Below the pieces are notes generated by a model, which saw only the letters and a list, made by a program, of their open reading frames with translations, was not told where the DNA came from and searched no databases. Of a stretch of DNA of 64,000 nucleotides, positions 20,757 through 27,899 are shown one piece after another (within the stretch, counting starts at the first letter, position 1; each line of letters begins with the position of its first letter). The translations under genes and the position numbers were made by a program. The DNA lies in the NCBI RefSeq assembly GCF_030159955.1, contig NZ_BSNK01000001.1, positions 1,488,001-1,552,000 of the forward strand, given 5' to 3'. The stretch comes from Algimonas ampicilliniresistens (GTDB lineage: Bacteria; Pseudomonadota; Alphaproteobacteria; Caulobacterales; Maricaulaceae).

Positions 20757-22174
20757 GCGAGAAGCTCCTGCACAACTGTAACATCACTGAATGGGATGAC
20801 GGTCTTACCAACGATCTGCCCCTGCTCGTGACCTTTCCCGGCCACAACGAGGCAATCACCCGCCTCCAGCCGCGAAATTCCTTCCGCGATGGCTGCGCGG
20901 CGGTCGCCAACTTCAGTCGCGCTCGGGCATCCGATTAAAACGGCCGCCCGAATATCCGCTGGCACCTCAGTGCGCGGATTGTCGTCCGTGACAATCACAT
21001 CGTCTGCATGACGGCAGGCTGCGGCACCCATTTTGGCGCGCTTGTCAGGATCGCGATCCCCGCCGCAGCCAAAGACGATGCGCAGCTTACCTTCCACGTG
21101 GGGGCGAATAGACTGGAGCAGCTTGAGTAGACCATCTTCGGTATGGGCGAAATCAACGAACACCGGCGCGCCATTGTTTTTGCGGCCCGCAATTTCCAGA
21201 CGGCCTGAGACGCCGCTCAATCCCTCCATTGCCGCCAACGCGGTATCTTTCGGCACACCCGTCACAAGCGCAAGGCCCAGCGCGGTGACGGCGTTGAGAG
21301 CTTGAAACTCACCTGCCAAGGGAATTTCAATCTGCGAGCGTTCACCGTCGATAATCAGCGTCAACTTCTGAGAAGCCGCATGCGGCATGATCTCAGCGAT
21401 GCGAATGTCTCGACCCGACCAACCAATAGACCGGGCATAAAAGTCTTCCGCCTCACACCTGTCATATAAAGACCGCCCAGCCTCATCATCGACCATGACC
21501 ACGACAGGACTGCGATCCGGTAGCAATTCAGTAAACAGACGCGCCTTCGCCTCGAAATACGCTTCTGGGGTCTCGTGATAGTCGTAATGATCTTGGGTCA
21601 GATTGGTGAAGCCCGCAGCACTCAACGCGACCTCATCCATACGACGCTGGTCAAGCCCGTGCGAGGAGGCTTCCATCGCGACATGTGTCACGCCGTCAGT
21701 ATGAAGCGAGTCCATGACGCTGTGCAGGACCAAGGCGTCCGGAGTCGTATGGCTCATCGGCGCCAAGCCGTTCTCTGTGCGGACACCCAGCGTTCCGAAG
21801 CAGGCTGAGGTGTGACCGGCGAACTGCCAAATCTGGCGCAAAAACTCGACAGTAGAGCTTTTCCCATTCGTGCCCGTGACCGCGACCACTGTGGCGGGTT
21901 GGCCCGGATAAAGCCGTTTCGCCAAACGCGCATAATCAAGGCGGGGTTCGTCGGAGGCGAGTAGCGGCAAGCCCAGAGTATCGGCATCCGGCGTGCTAAG
22001 AATGGCAATCGCGCCACTTTTTATCGCCTGCGGAATATAGTCGCGCCCATCGAGCGCTGTTCCCGGCAAAGCCGCGAACACATGTCCCGGCTTCACTAAA
22101 CGCGAGTCGCAGGACAGGCCCGTCACCTCAGCGTCTCCGCTCAGGCCCAAATCTTTCAAGGCGAGACAATTCAT
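20753..22174 (-). CDS. murE: UDP-N-acetylmuramoyl-L-alanyl-D-glutamate--2,6-diaminopimelate ligase MurE
   Basis: Adds the third amino acid of the stem peptide. P-loop VTGTNGKSSTVEFL and MEASSHGLDQRR are present. The substrate-selecting motif reads DNPRTE, the signature of meso-diaminopimelate rather than lysine, so the peptidoglycan is predicted to be the usual Gram-negative DAP type. 473 residues, four-base overlaps at both ends. Confidence 0.97.
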   Translation of the reverse strand: MNCLALKDLGLSGDAEVTGLSCDSRLVKPGHVFAALPGTALDGRDYIPQAIKSGAIAILSTPDADTLGLPLLASDEPRLDYARLAKRLYPGQPATVVAVTGTNGKSSTVEFLRQIWQFAGHTSACFGTLGVRTENGLAPMSHTTPDALVLHSVMDSLHTDGVTHVAMEASSHGLDQRRMDEVALSAAGFTNLTQDHYDYHETPEAYFEAKARLFTELLPDRSPVVVMVDDEAGRSLYDRCEAEDFYARSIGWSGRDIRIAEIMPHAASQKLTLIIDGERSQIEIPLAGEFQALNAVTALGLALVTGVPKDTALAAMEGLSGVSGRLEIAGRKNNGAPVFVDFAHTEDGLLKLLQSIRPHVEGKLRIVFGCGGDRDPDKRAKMGAAACRHADDVIVTDDNPRTEVPADIRAAVLIGCPSATEVGDRRAAIAEGISRLEAGDCLVVAGKGHEQGQIVGKTVIPFSDVTVVQELLA

Positions 22175-23835
22175 CGTAGCGCTTTCACAGGTCGGGCTGC
22201 CGTCTTTGGGATGTCACGCGCACCGGGTAACATCGGACCAATCCGTTCGATCACCGCTCCGGCAGTCGGGGCCGCATTCCAACCCGCCGTGGCATAGCCA
22301 TAGGTTTCGGGCAGCCCCTTCGGCTCATCCAATGTGATGATCAAGGCGTAACGAGGCGAAGAATGGGGAAAAGCCGCAACAAAGGATGTCACCAGCCGGG
22401 TTTGATCATAACCCCCATTACTTGGCTTCTCTGCGGTCCCAGTTTTTCCCATGACACCGAAGCCGGGAATGTTAGCTTTCTTCCCTGTGCCTTCAACCAC
22501 AGTCAATCGCATCATATCCGCCAAGTCCTGCGATATTGCGCTTGAAAAGACACGGTGCGTTTCTGGCGGACGCGTGGCATCACGCTTCACAACTGTCGGT
22601 TCGACATAGACACCATCATTAAGCATCGCGCCAATCGCGGTGACGAGCGCCAATGGTGTCACTGCCAATCCATGACCGTAGGAAATCGTGACCGTGGCCA
22701 TCTCACCCCAATTATCCTGAATTTGCGGTTTTGCACTCTCATTAAGACCATATGACACGCGCGATAGAAGCCCGAGTTCCCGCAAATAGTGCTGCTGACG
22801 CTCTGCGCCAATCCGCTGCGCAATCATGGCCGTGCCACGATTAGACGATTCTGACAGCACATAATCCAGCGTTAATGGCGTATCAGACGGATGATCATCG
22901 CGGATAAATTTGTTTCGCACTTTGTAGGGCTTGTGCACGTCAAAAACCTCATCTCGGCTCGTCAAACCATCCTCCAAAGCCATCGCCATCGTCAGGGGTT
23001 TGAATACAGAACCAAGGTCGTAGGTCGACATTGCGGCGTGATTGAAGCGGGCTTCGGGCAATGCCGCGCCATAATCATTGGAATTGAAATCCGGTAACGA
23101 GACCATCGAAATGATCTCTCCGCTATGGATATCGAGCAAAACAGCGGCGGCGGATAAGGCAGAGAACTGGTCGACGCTTTTCTGAAGCTCTTCAGCAATG
23201 GCGAACTGAACCCGACTATCGAGCGCGAGCGCCATCTCTGGTGCCCTGTCAGCTGTCAATCGATCGTCAAAAGCGCGTTCCACCCCTGCCGCACCGACCA
23301 AATCAATATCGGTCCAACCGACCAGATGTGCCGCCAATGGAGCATTAGGATAAGCCCGTCGTGGCTCGCGCCGAAAGCCTAGACCTGAATGGCCCAACTC
23401 GAAGATTGCCTGTTTTTCTTTCGGCGATAACCCGCGGTCGATCCAGACAAAGGCGCGATCAGAGGCCAGTTGTTGCGTAACCTTGGATAGATTTAAATCA
23501 GGTCGAATGGAGACAAGCGCAGCTGCGGTTTCATCGGGATTCCATATCCGTGCAGGTTCTGCATAAAGTGAATAGCTCGACAAGGTCGTCGCCAGCAAAC
23601 GTCCATGACGATCCGTGATGTCAGCGCGATATTGGACCAGCTCCTGCGGCTGATCTCGGCGATGATCATCCGGCGACAGCAAAGCAACCTCTGCCAGTCG
23701 CACAAGAACAATCGCAATCATGGATAGGAACAGGATCAAACTAATCCGAATCCGAATGCGGCCTTCCGATACCGCAGCCTCGTTGATGTCTGACAGAGAC
23801 ATCGATTTCTTGTCGGCAAAGGGCGCGAGACTCAT
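22171..23835 (-). CDS. ftsI: Septal peptidoglycan transpeptidase FtsI (PBP3)
   Basis: Class B penicillin-binding protein that cross-links septal peptidoglycan with FtsW. The 554-residue protein has a cytoplasmic N-terminus, one transmembrane helix (about 30-52), a PBP dimerisation domain, and the transpeptidase triad: SVFK (Ser276-Lys279), SSN in SESSNRG, and KTG in MGKTGTAEKP. Overlaps ftsL and murE by four bases each. Confidence 0.97.
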   Translation of the reverse strand: MSLAPFADKKSMSLSDINEAAVSEGRIRIRISLILFLSMIAIVLVRLAEVALLSPDDHRRDQPQELVQYRADITDRHGRLLATTLSSYSLYAEPARIWNPDETAAALVSIRPDLNLSKVTQQLASDRAFVWIDRGLSPKEKQAIFELGHSGLGFRREPRRAYPNAPLAAHLVGWTDIDLVGAAGVERAFDDRLTADRAPEMALALDSRVQFAIAEELQKSVDQFSALSAAAVLLDIHSGEIISMVSLPDFNSNDYGAALPEARFNHAAMSTYDLGSVFKPLTMAMALEDGLTSRDEVFDVHKPYKVRNKFIRDDHPSDTPLTLDYVLSESSNRGTAMIAQRIGAERQQHYLRELGLLSRVSYGLNESAKPQIQDNWGEMATVTISYGHGLAVTPLALVTAIGAMLNDGVYVEPTVVKRDATRPPETHRVFSSAISQDLADMMRLTVVEGTGKKANIPGFGVMGKTGTAEKPSNGGYDQTRLVTSFVAAFPHSSPRYALIITLDEPKGLPETYGYATAGWNAAPTAGAVIERIGPMLPGARDIPKTAARPVKALR

Positions 23836-24149
23836 GGCTGCACCTCAACGGCCGCCAAAGTCGATGTTTCCGCCACAGTAATCGGCTGCAAGCCCAATCG
23901 CTCTTCTGACAGCGGGCGAATGCGATCTGAATTCGCCAGGACCGCGCGCTCTGCCACCAAAACGGTGATGGCCGCTTCATGCATTTTGATTTGCGCCTCT
24001 ATCCGGGCGACGTCAGCGCGGGCGTCTTGCGCGCGGGTTTTCACAAAGAACAAGACCATGGTCAGACTAAGACCCAGAAGAACCAAAAGAAACAGGCCAA
24101 GACGGCGCGAGGTCCGCTCGACTGGCGTATAAACATAGGGCGCATTCAT
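23832..24149 (-). CDS. ftsL: Cell division protein FtsL
   Basis: A 105-residue bitopic protein with a short basic cytoplasmic end, one transmembrane helix (LGLFLLVLLGLSLTMVLFF, about 18-36) and a predicted coiled coil (ARADVARIEAQIKMHEAAI) followed by LSEERLGLQPI, which is typical of FtsL. It works with FtsB and FtsQ to activate FtsWI. Sequence conservation in this family is low; identity rests on size, topology and position between rsmH and ftsI. Confidence 0.9.
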   Translation of the reverse strand: MNAPYVYTPVERTSRRLGLFLLVLLGLSLTMVLFFVKTRAQDARADVARIEAQIKMHEAAITVLVAERAVLANSDRIRPLSEERLGLQPITVAETSTLAAVEVQP

Positions 24150-25138
24150 GTGAGCCGCTCCAGTGACGGCACATCGAGTTTAGTCGGCAACCAAGCATTC
24201 GGATCGCTCGGATGTGCCTTCGCTGTCGTACGAATAGCGAGACGAAGTTTGGCCGATCGTGAACGCGGATTTTCCGCTTCTTCCGTTTTGCTCGGCTTCA
24301 CGACCGAGCGTCGCGGCAAGGTAAAGCTAGCGTCGGGACCCGTGACGGCGACGGCGGGCGCATAGCGCGATCCACCTTCAACCTCACCCGCTCGGTCACG
24401 CAAGAATTGCTTCGCGATGCGGTCTTCGAGCGAGTGGAACGTCACGACTACCAATCGCCCACCCGGCTTGAGGAGGCTCTCCGCAGCGCAGAGGCCCCGA
24501 TATAGCTCTCCCAATTCATCATTGATGAAAATTCGTAACGCTTGGAAAACACGGGTCGCGGGATGAATTTTTCCAGACCGCCCAATGGCCGCTTCGACAA
24601 TATCGGCCAACTCGGCCGTGGTCGTGATGGCGGACTCTGTGCGCGCTTCGACAATGCGTTGCGCGGCGCGGCGCGCGTGACGCTCCTCACCGTAGAATTT
24701 AAACAAGGTCGCCAGTTCACCTTCACTCAGCGACATGACGGCGTCTTGGGCAGTCGGCCCGGAGCGGCTCATCCGCATGTCGAGCGGCCCGTCCTTTTGG
24801 AAAGAGAAGCCCCGTTCGGCCTGATCGATCTGCATAGACGATACGCCAATATCAAAGACAACGACATCAGCCATCGGCAGGTCGCGCTGATCCATCTCTG
24901 AGAACGGTGTTTCAACCAGTCGAAACCGATCATCATATTTGGCCGCAAGCGCCTCCGCGCGTGGCTGAACGGTTGGATCCCGATCCAGACCGATCACAGA
25001 GCAGTTGGCCTGCAGCAGAAAGGCTTCGCTATAACCCCCATTGCCGAAGGTCGCGTCCACGACCAGATCGCCATCGGCAATGTTAGCCGCCGCCAACACT
25101 TCGGCCAACATTACAGGGATATGCGGACGCGTCGTCAC
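24146..25138 (-). CDS. rsmH: 16S rRNA (cytosine-1402 N4)-methyltransferase RsmH
   Basis: Methylates C1402 in the decoding centre of 16S rRNA. The 330-residue protein opens with HIPVMLAEVLAA, has the SAM-binding VDATFGNGGYSEAFL loop, VFDIGVSSMQIDQAERGFSF, and FHSLEDRIAKQFL near the end. It is the second gene of the dcw cluster (old name mraW) and overlaps mraZ and ftsL by four bases. Confidence 0.97.
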   Translation of the reverse strand: MTTRPHIPVMLAEVLAAANIADGDLVVDATFGNGGYSEAFLLQANCSVIGLDRDPTVQPRAEALAAKYDDRFRLVETPFSEMDQRDLPMADVVVFDIGVSSMQIDQAERGFSFQKDGPLDMRMSRSGPTAQDAVMSLSEGELATLFKFYGEERHARRAAQRIVEARTESAITTTAELADIVEAAIGRSGKIHPATRVFQALRIFINDELGELYRGLCAAESLLKPGGRLVVVTFHSLEDRIAKQFLRDRAGEVEGGSRYAPAVAVTGPDASFTLPRRSVVKPSKTEEAENPRSRSAKLRLAIRTTAKAHPSDPNAWLPTKLDVPSLERLT

Positions 25139-25587
25139 GGTCGCTCGACCCCCATAATCAGTGGAGTCGATCGCACGCTTTCGCGCATTGCGGCTTTGCG
25201 TGTTTCATGGGCCTCAGGCTCCCAAACTTGGAAACGATTACCCAGACCGACAAAGGTAGCAGAATTGGATAGGTTGGCATGATCGCGAAAGGCTTCCGGC
25301 AAGACGATCCGCCCGGTTTTGTCATAGCTGAGCCTACGCGCTTCGCCGAGCAGCATGACCTGCTGCGCTTCCGCCGCTACCGGCGCAAGCGATCCATCGG
25401 CGACACGATCGAAAATTTCGCGCTGCAAAGCTTTCATTAACGCCTCACCTCCACCCTCGAGAAAGTCACCGCGAACGCTCGGCCAGATAAAAACGGCAGC
25501 ATCATCGCCCAACGCATCGCGGAAGGGTGACGGCACAGATGTGCGTCCCTTCGCATCGATAGTGTTGGTCGAGGTCGACAAGAACAT
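25135..25587 (-). CDS. mraZ: Transcriptional regulator MraZ
   Basis: MraZ is an AbrB-fold DNA-binding protein that represses its own dcw operon in E. coli. The 150-residue protein has two MraZ/AbrB half-domains: STSTNTIDAKGRTSVPSPFR near the start and LSYDKTGRIVLPEAFR near residue 85. The open frame continues 111 codons upstream into the RNase P RNA gene, but the family always starts just before this first motif, so the ATG at 25587 is used. Repeats resembling MraZ-binding sites lie 47-70 bases upstream. First gene of the division cluster. Confidence 0.95.
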   Translation of the reverse strand: MFLSTSTNTIDAKGRTSVPSPFRDALGDDAAVFIWPSVRGDFLEGGGEALMKALQREIFDRVADGSLAPVAAEAQQVMLLGEARRLSYDKTGRIVLPEAFRDHANLSNSATFVGLGNRFQVWEPEAHETRKAAMRESVRSTPLIMGVERP

Positions 25588-25633
25588 GAAGGCGTCCCGC
25601 GCACAGCGCTTCGCTCCGAATTGGAACGAGGCT

Positions 25634-25657
25634 TGGTATCCTGTGGGATATCGTGGG
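25634..25657. promoter_or_regulatory. Candidate MraZ-box repeats upstream of mraZ
   Basis: On the plus strand TGGT (25634), TGGG (25644) and TGGG (25654) recur with an exact 10-base period. E. coli MraZ binds three TGGGN repeats separated by five bases, the same period. Here the motif is on the strand opposite to the gene, and the first copy is imperfect, so assignment is tentative. Confidence 0.4.
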
Positions 25658-25730
25658 AATTCATGGTCATCAACGCCACATTGAGCTTTTGTTAGGTATA
25701 ATGCCCAACCCCTTAACAGTGTGTGAGTCC

Positions 25731-25739
25731 TGTGGATAA
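25731..25739 (-). promoter_or_regulatory. Perfect DnaA box in the mraZ promoter region
   Basis: The minus strand reads TTATCCACA, the full consensus for DnaA binding. It overlaps the proposed -10 hexamer (25740-25735), where bound DnaA would be expected to repress or modulate dcw transcription. Confidence 0.55.
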
Positions 25740-25763
25740 GCGAGCAATATACAACTGATTCAA
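25735..25763 (-). promoter_or_regulatory. Possible dcw operon promoter
   Basis: On the minus strand TTGAAT (25763-25758) and CTTATC (25740-25735) are spaced by 17 bases and point at mraZ, about 150 bases downstream. The -35 element overlaps a GAATC (GANTC) site at 25757-25761, and the -10 overlaps a DnaA box. Other weak promoter-like sequences exist nearer to mraZ (for example TATACC near 25700), so this is a candidate only. Confidence 0.35.
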
Positions 25764-25773
25764 TGCCGTGACT

Positions 25774-25782
25774 TGTGGAGAA
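25774..25782 (-). promoter_or_regulatory. Near-consensus DnaA box between rnpB and mraZ
   Basis: Minus strand TTCTCCACA differs from the TTATCCACA consensus at one position. It has the same orientation as the perfect box 43 bases downstream and is 11 bases beyond the proposed -35. Confidence 0.35.
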
Positions 25783-25793
25783 CCGGAAGAAAA

Positions 25794-26171
25794 GTGTCAG
25801 AGGGCCTGTAAGCCGGGTTTTGTCCCGCAAATTACTTTGCGGGGGCGACCATTCATCTAGGATCGTGCTTGCGCACGATCTCTTGCGACCGACCCGGACG
25901 ACATCGGCAAAGCCCGACATACGCCGTCCCTATTTGGTCTTGCTCCGGATGGGGTTTACCGTGACGGCCTGCCTTGCGGTAGGCCCGGTGCGCTCTTACC
26001 GCACCCTTTCAGCTTTTCCCGCGCGCGCCCGAAGGCATAGGCGGGTAGTCTTCTCTCTGTGGCACTGTCCCTGGAGTCACCTCCGCCGGGCGTTATCCGG
26101 CATCCTGCTTCGCTGGAGCCCGGACTTTCCTCGGCACTCGAAAGTGACGCGGCCGCCCAGCCCTCTGACAC
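25794..26171 (-). ncRNA. rnpB: RNase P RNA (type A)
   Basis: The catalytic RNA that trims tRNA 5' ends. On the minus strand the 5' end GTGTCAGAGGG pairs perfectly with the 3' end CCCTCTGACAC, forming helix P1. The universally conserved block GAGGAAAGTCCGGGCTCC is at 26132-26115, and the GAATGGTCGCCC block near the 3' end is at about 25858-25847. Total length is about 378 bases, normal for bacterial type A. A short TTTTC run follows the 3' end. It lies directly upstream of the dcw cluster on the same strand. Confidence 0.95.
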
Positions 26172-26175
26172 GCGC

Positions 26176-26205
26176 TCTAAATCGTGTTAGGCCCCTACAG
26201 GTCAA
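26176..26205 (-). promoter_or_regulatory. Probable rnpB promoter
   Basis: Minus strand TTGACC (26205-26200) and TTTAGA (26181-26176) are spaced by 18 bases, placing initiation within a few bases of the RNase P RNA 5' end. The -35 element is on top of the ribosome binding site of the divergent amidohydrolase gene. Confidence 0.5.
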
Positions 26206-26216
26206 GGGGTATAGCC

Positions 26217-27899
26217 ATGCGAAGATCAATCATTGCCTTCATCCTGCTCGCAGGATGCGCCGACTCTCAGCCTGATTTATCAGACATCACCCTCTATCGA
26301 ACCACCGCCATCACCGCCGATGCGGACCAACCGAAGGCCACAGGAGTCGCTGTGAAAGACGGTGGCATCACTGCGGTCGGCGATTTTGATGCACTGCGCA
26401 AACAGTTGAGCGGTGCGACGATTAACGAAGAATATGCCGATCAAGTTCTTCTACCCGGACTGATTGACCCGCATGTTCACATGACACTGGGCGCAATGAT
26501 GTATGGCGCGGAAATGGTACCGCCTTGGGACGTCCCTATGCCGGACGGCGAAATATCGGGTCTGACCAGTCGGGGCGCACTATTGACGCGGATAGCTGAA
26601 ATTGACGCCAGCGCACCAGATGGCCCCCTCGTACTTTGGGGCTATCACGACCTTATTCAGGGCGACATTCGACGCGACGATCTGGACGCCATCTCGACTG
26701 AGCGACCGCTTTTTCTCTGGCACTGGTCGGGACACGATTTCTATCTCAACAGTGCGGCGATCAATATGGTCGGCGCGACCCCTGCCCTTGCGGACCAGTT
26801 TCATGGGATCGAGCTAGATAACGTCGGCGAACTCACCGGACGCATTTACGAAGACGCGCTACTCGCCATTTTCGAAAGATTCGCCGCCGTGATCATGCAT
26901 CCGGATCATATTCAGTTGGGCTGGGACCGTTATGAAGCCCTCTTGCGGGATGCAGGCGTCACAACCGTCGCGGAAATGGGTTACGGCATATTTGGCCGTG
27001 CGATCGAAGATACATTCTTAGCTGCCCATCATGACAGCACGGATGGATATCAGGTTTATCTGGTTCCTGAGCACAGAGCTTTCGAACAAGAGTTTGGCGA
27101 TACGGTCGTGGAGACAGTCAGGCAAATGGCGGCAGAGCGCGAGAATGTGCTGCCCCAGATTAAGTTATTCTCCGACGCGGCATTCTACAGCCAGACCATG
27201 AAACTCACGCCACCCGGCTATGTCGGCGGTCAAAGCAAAGGTCAGACAGGACTTTATGTCATCCAACCAGATGCCTTGCCGGATCTGATGGCCAGGTACT
27301 GGAATGCCGGAATTGACATCCACATTCATTCCAATGGCGATGCTGCACAAGACAGCACACTTTCAGCGTTTGAAGCCCAGTCGCCCGGAACGGACGAGCA
27401 ACGTCTGATTATTGAGCACGCCGCCCTTTTGACACCCAGTCAGATCGAACGGCTTGCAAAGCTGCCCGCAGGAGTTTCTGCAGCCAGTCATTACGTCCGT
27501 TACATGGGCGGTGTCATGGCCGAGGCGATTGGCGAAAAGGCCGAATATCTTTCGCCGATGGGCAGCACGGCGAAAGCCGGTATCCCGACGACGCTGCATA
27601 GCGACGCGCCCCTAGCACCGCCTTACCCGCTGCTCGCCGCGCAAGCGCATCTCCTTCGTGACACGGAGGACGGAACAATCAGCCTGCCCGAAGAGCGGCT
27701 GACCCGTGAGCAAGCGATCAAGGCCATTACGCTTGATGCCGCATGGTCGCTCGGCCTTGAGAATGAGATAGGTTCGATAGAAGCCGGAAAGCGCGCCAAC
27801 TTCACGATTGTGGATCGCAACCCGCTGACGACAAAGCCGGAAAATTGGAGTAAAATCCGTGTGTTGGGCCGGATCAAGGACGGGGTGATTTACCCTTAA
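26217..27899 (+). CDS. Lipoprotein amidohydrolase (YtcJ-like, Amidohydro_3)
   Basis: A 560-residue metal-dependent hydrolase attached to the membrane as a lipoprotein: MRRSIIAFILLAGC carries a lipobox with Cys14. The TIM-barrel metal motif DPHVHMTLGA, later IHIHSNGDAAQDSTL, HSDAPLAPPYPL and the C-terminal GSIEAGKRANFTIVDRNPL are typical of the YtcJ/LAF3-type group. The substrate is unknown. An upstream in-frame start (26184) is rejected because AAGGGG at about 26204-26209 and the signal peptide both favour the ATG at 26217. Its stop shares the TTAA with the convergent CoA-transferase gene. Confidence 0.88.
   Translation: MRRSIIAFILLAGCADSQPDLSDITLYRTTAITADADQPKATGVAVKDGGITAVGDFDALRKQLSGATINEEYADQVLLPGLIDPHVHMTLGAMMYGAEMVPPWDVPMPDGEISGLTSRGALLTRIAEIDASAPDGPLVLWGYHDLIQGDIRRDDLDAISTERPLFLWHWSGHDFYLNSAAINMVGATPALADQFHGIELDNVGELTGRIYEDALLAIFERFAAVIMHPDHIQLGWDRYEALLRDAGVTTVAEMGYGIFGRAIEDTFLAAHHDSTDGYQVYLVPEHRAFEQEFGDTVVETVRQMAAERENVLPQIKLFSDAAFYSQTMKLTPPGYVGGQSKGQTGLYVIQPDALPDLMARYWNAGIDIHIHSNGDAAQDSTLSAFEAQSPGTDEQRLIIEHAALLTPSQIERLAKLPAGVSAASHYVRYMGGVMAEAIGEKAEYLSPMGSTAKAGIPTTLHSDAPLAPPYPLLAAQAHLLRDTEDGTISLPEERLTREQAIKAITLDAAWSLGLENEIGSIEAGKRANFTIVDRNPLTTKPENWSKIRVLGRIKDGVIYP

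Noticed and set aside
25588-25920. N-terminal extension of mraZ (open frame to 25920)
   Set aside because: It would run into the RNase P RNA gene, and the family starts just before STSTNTIDAKGR; no conserved sequence upstream.
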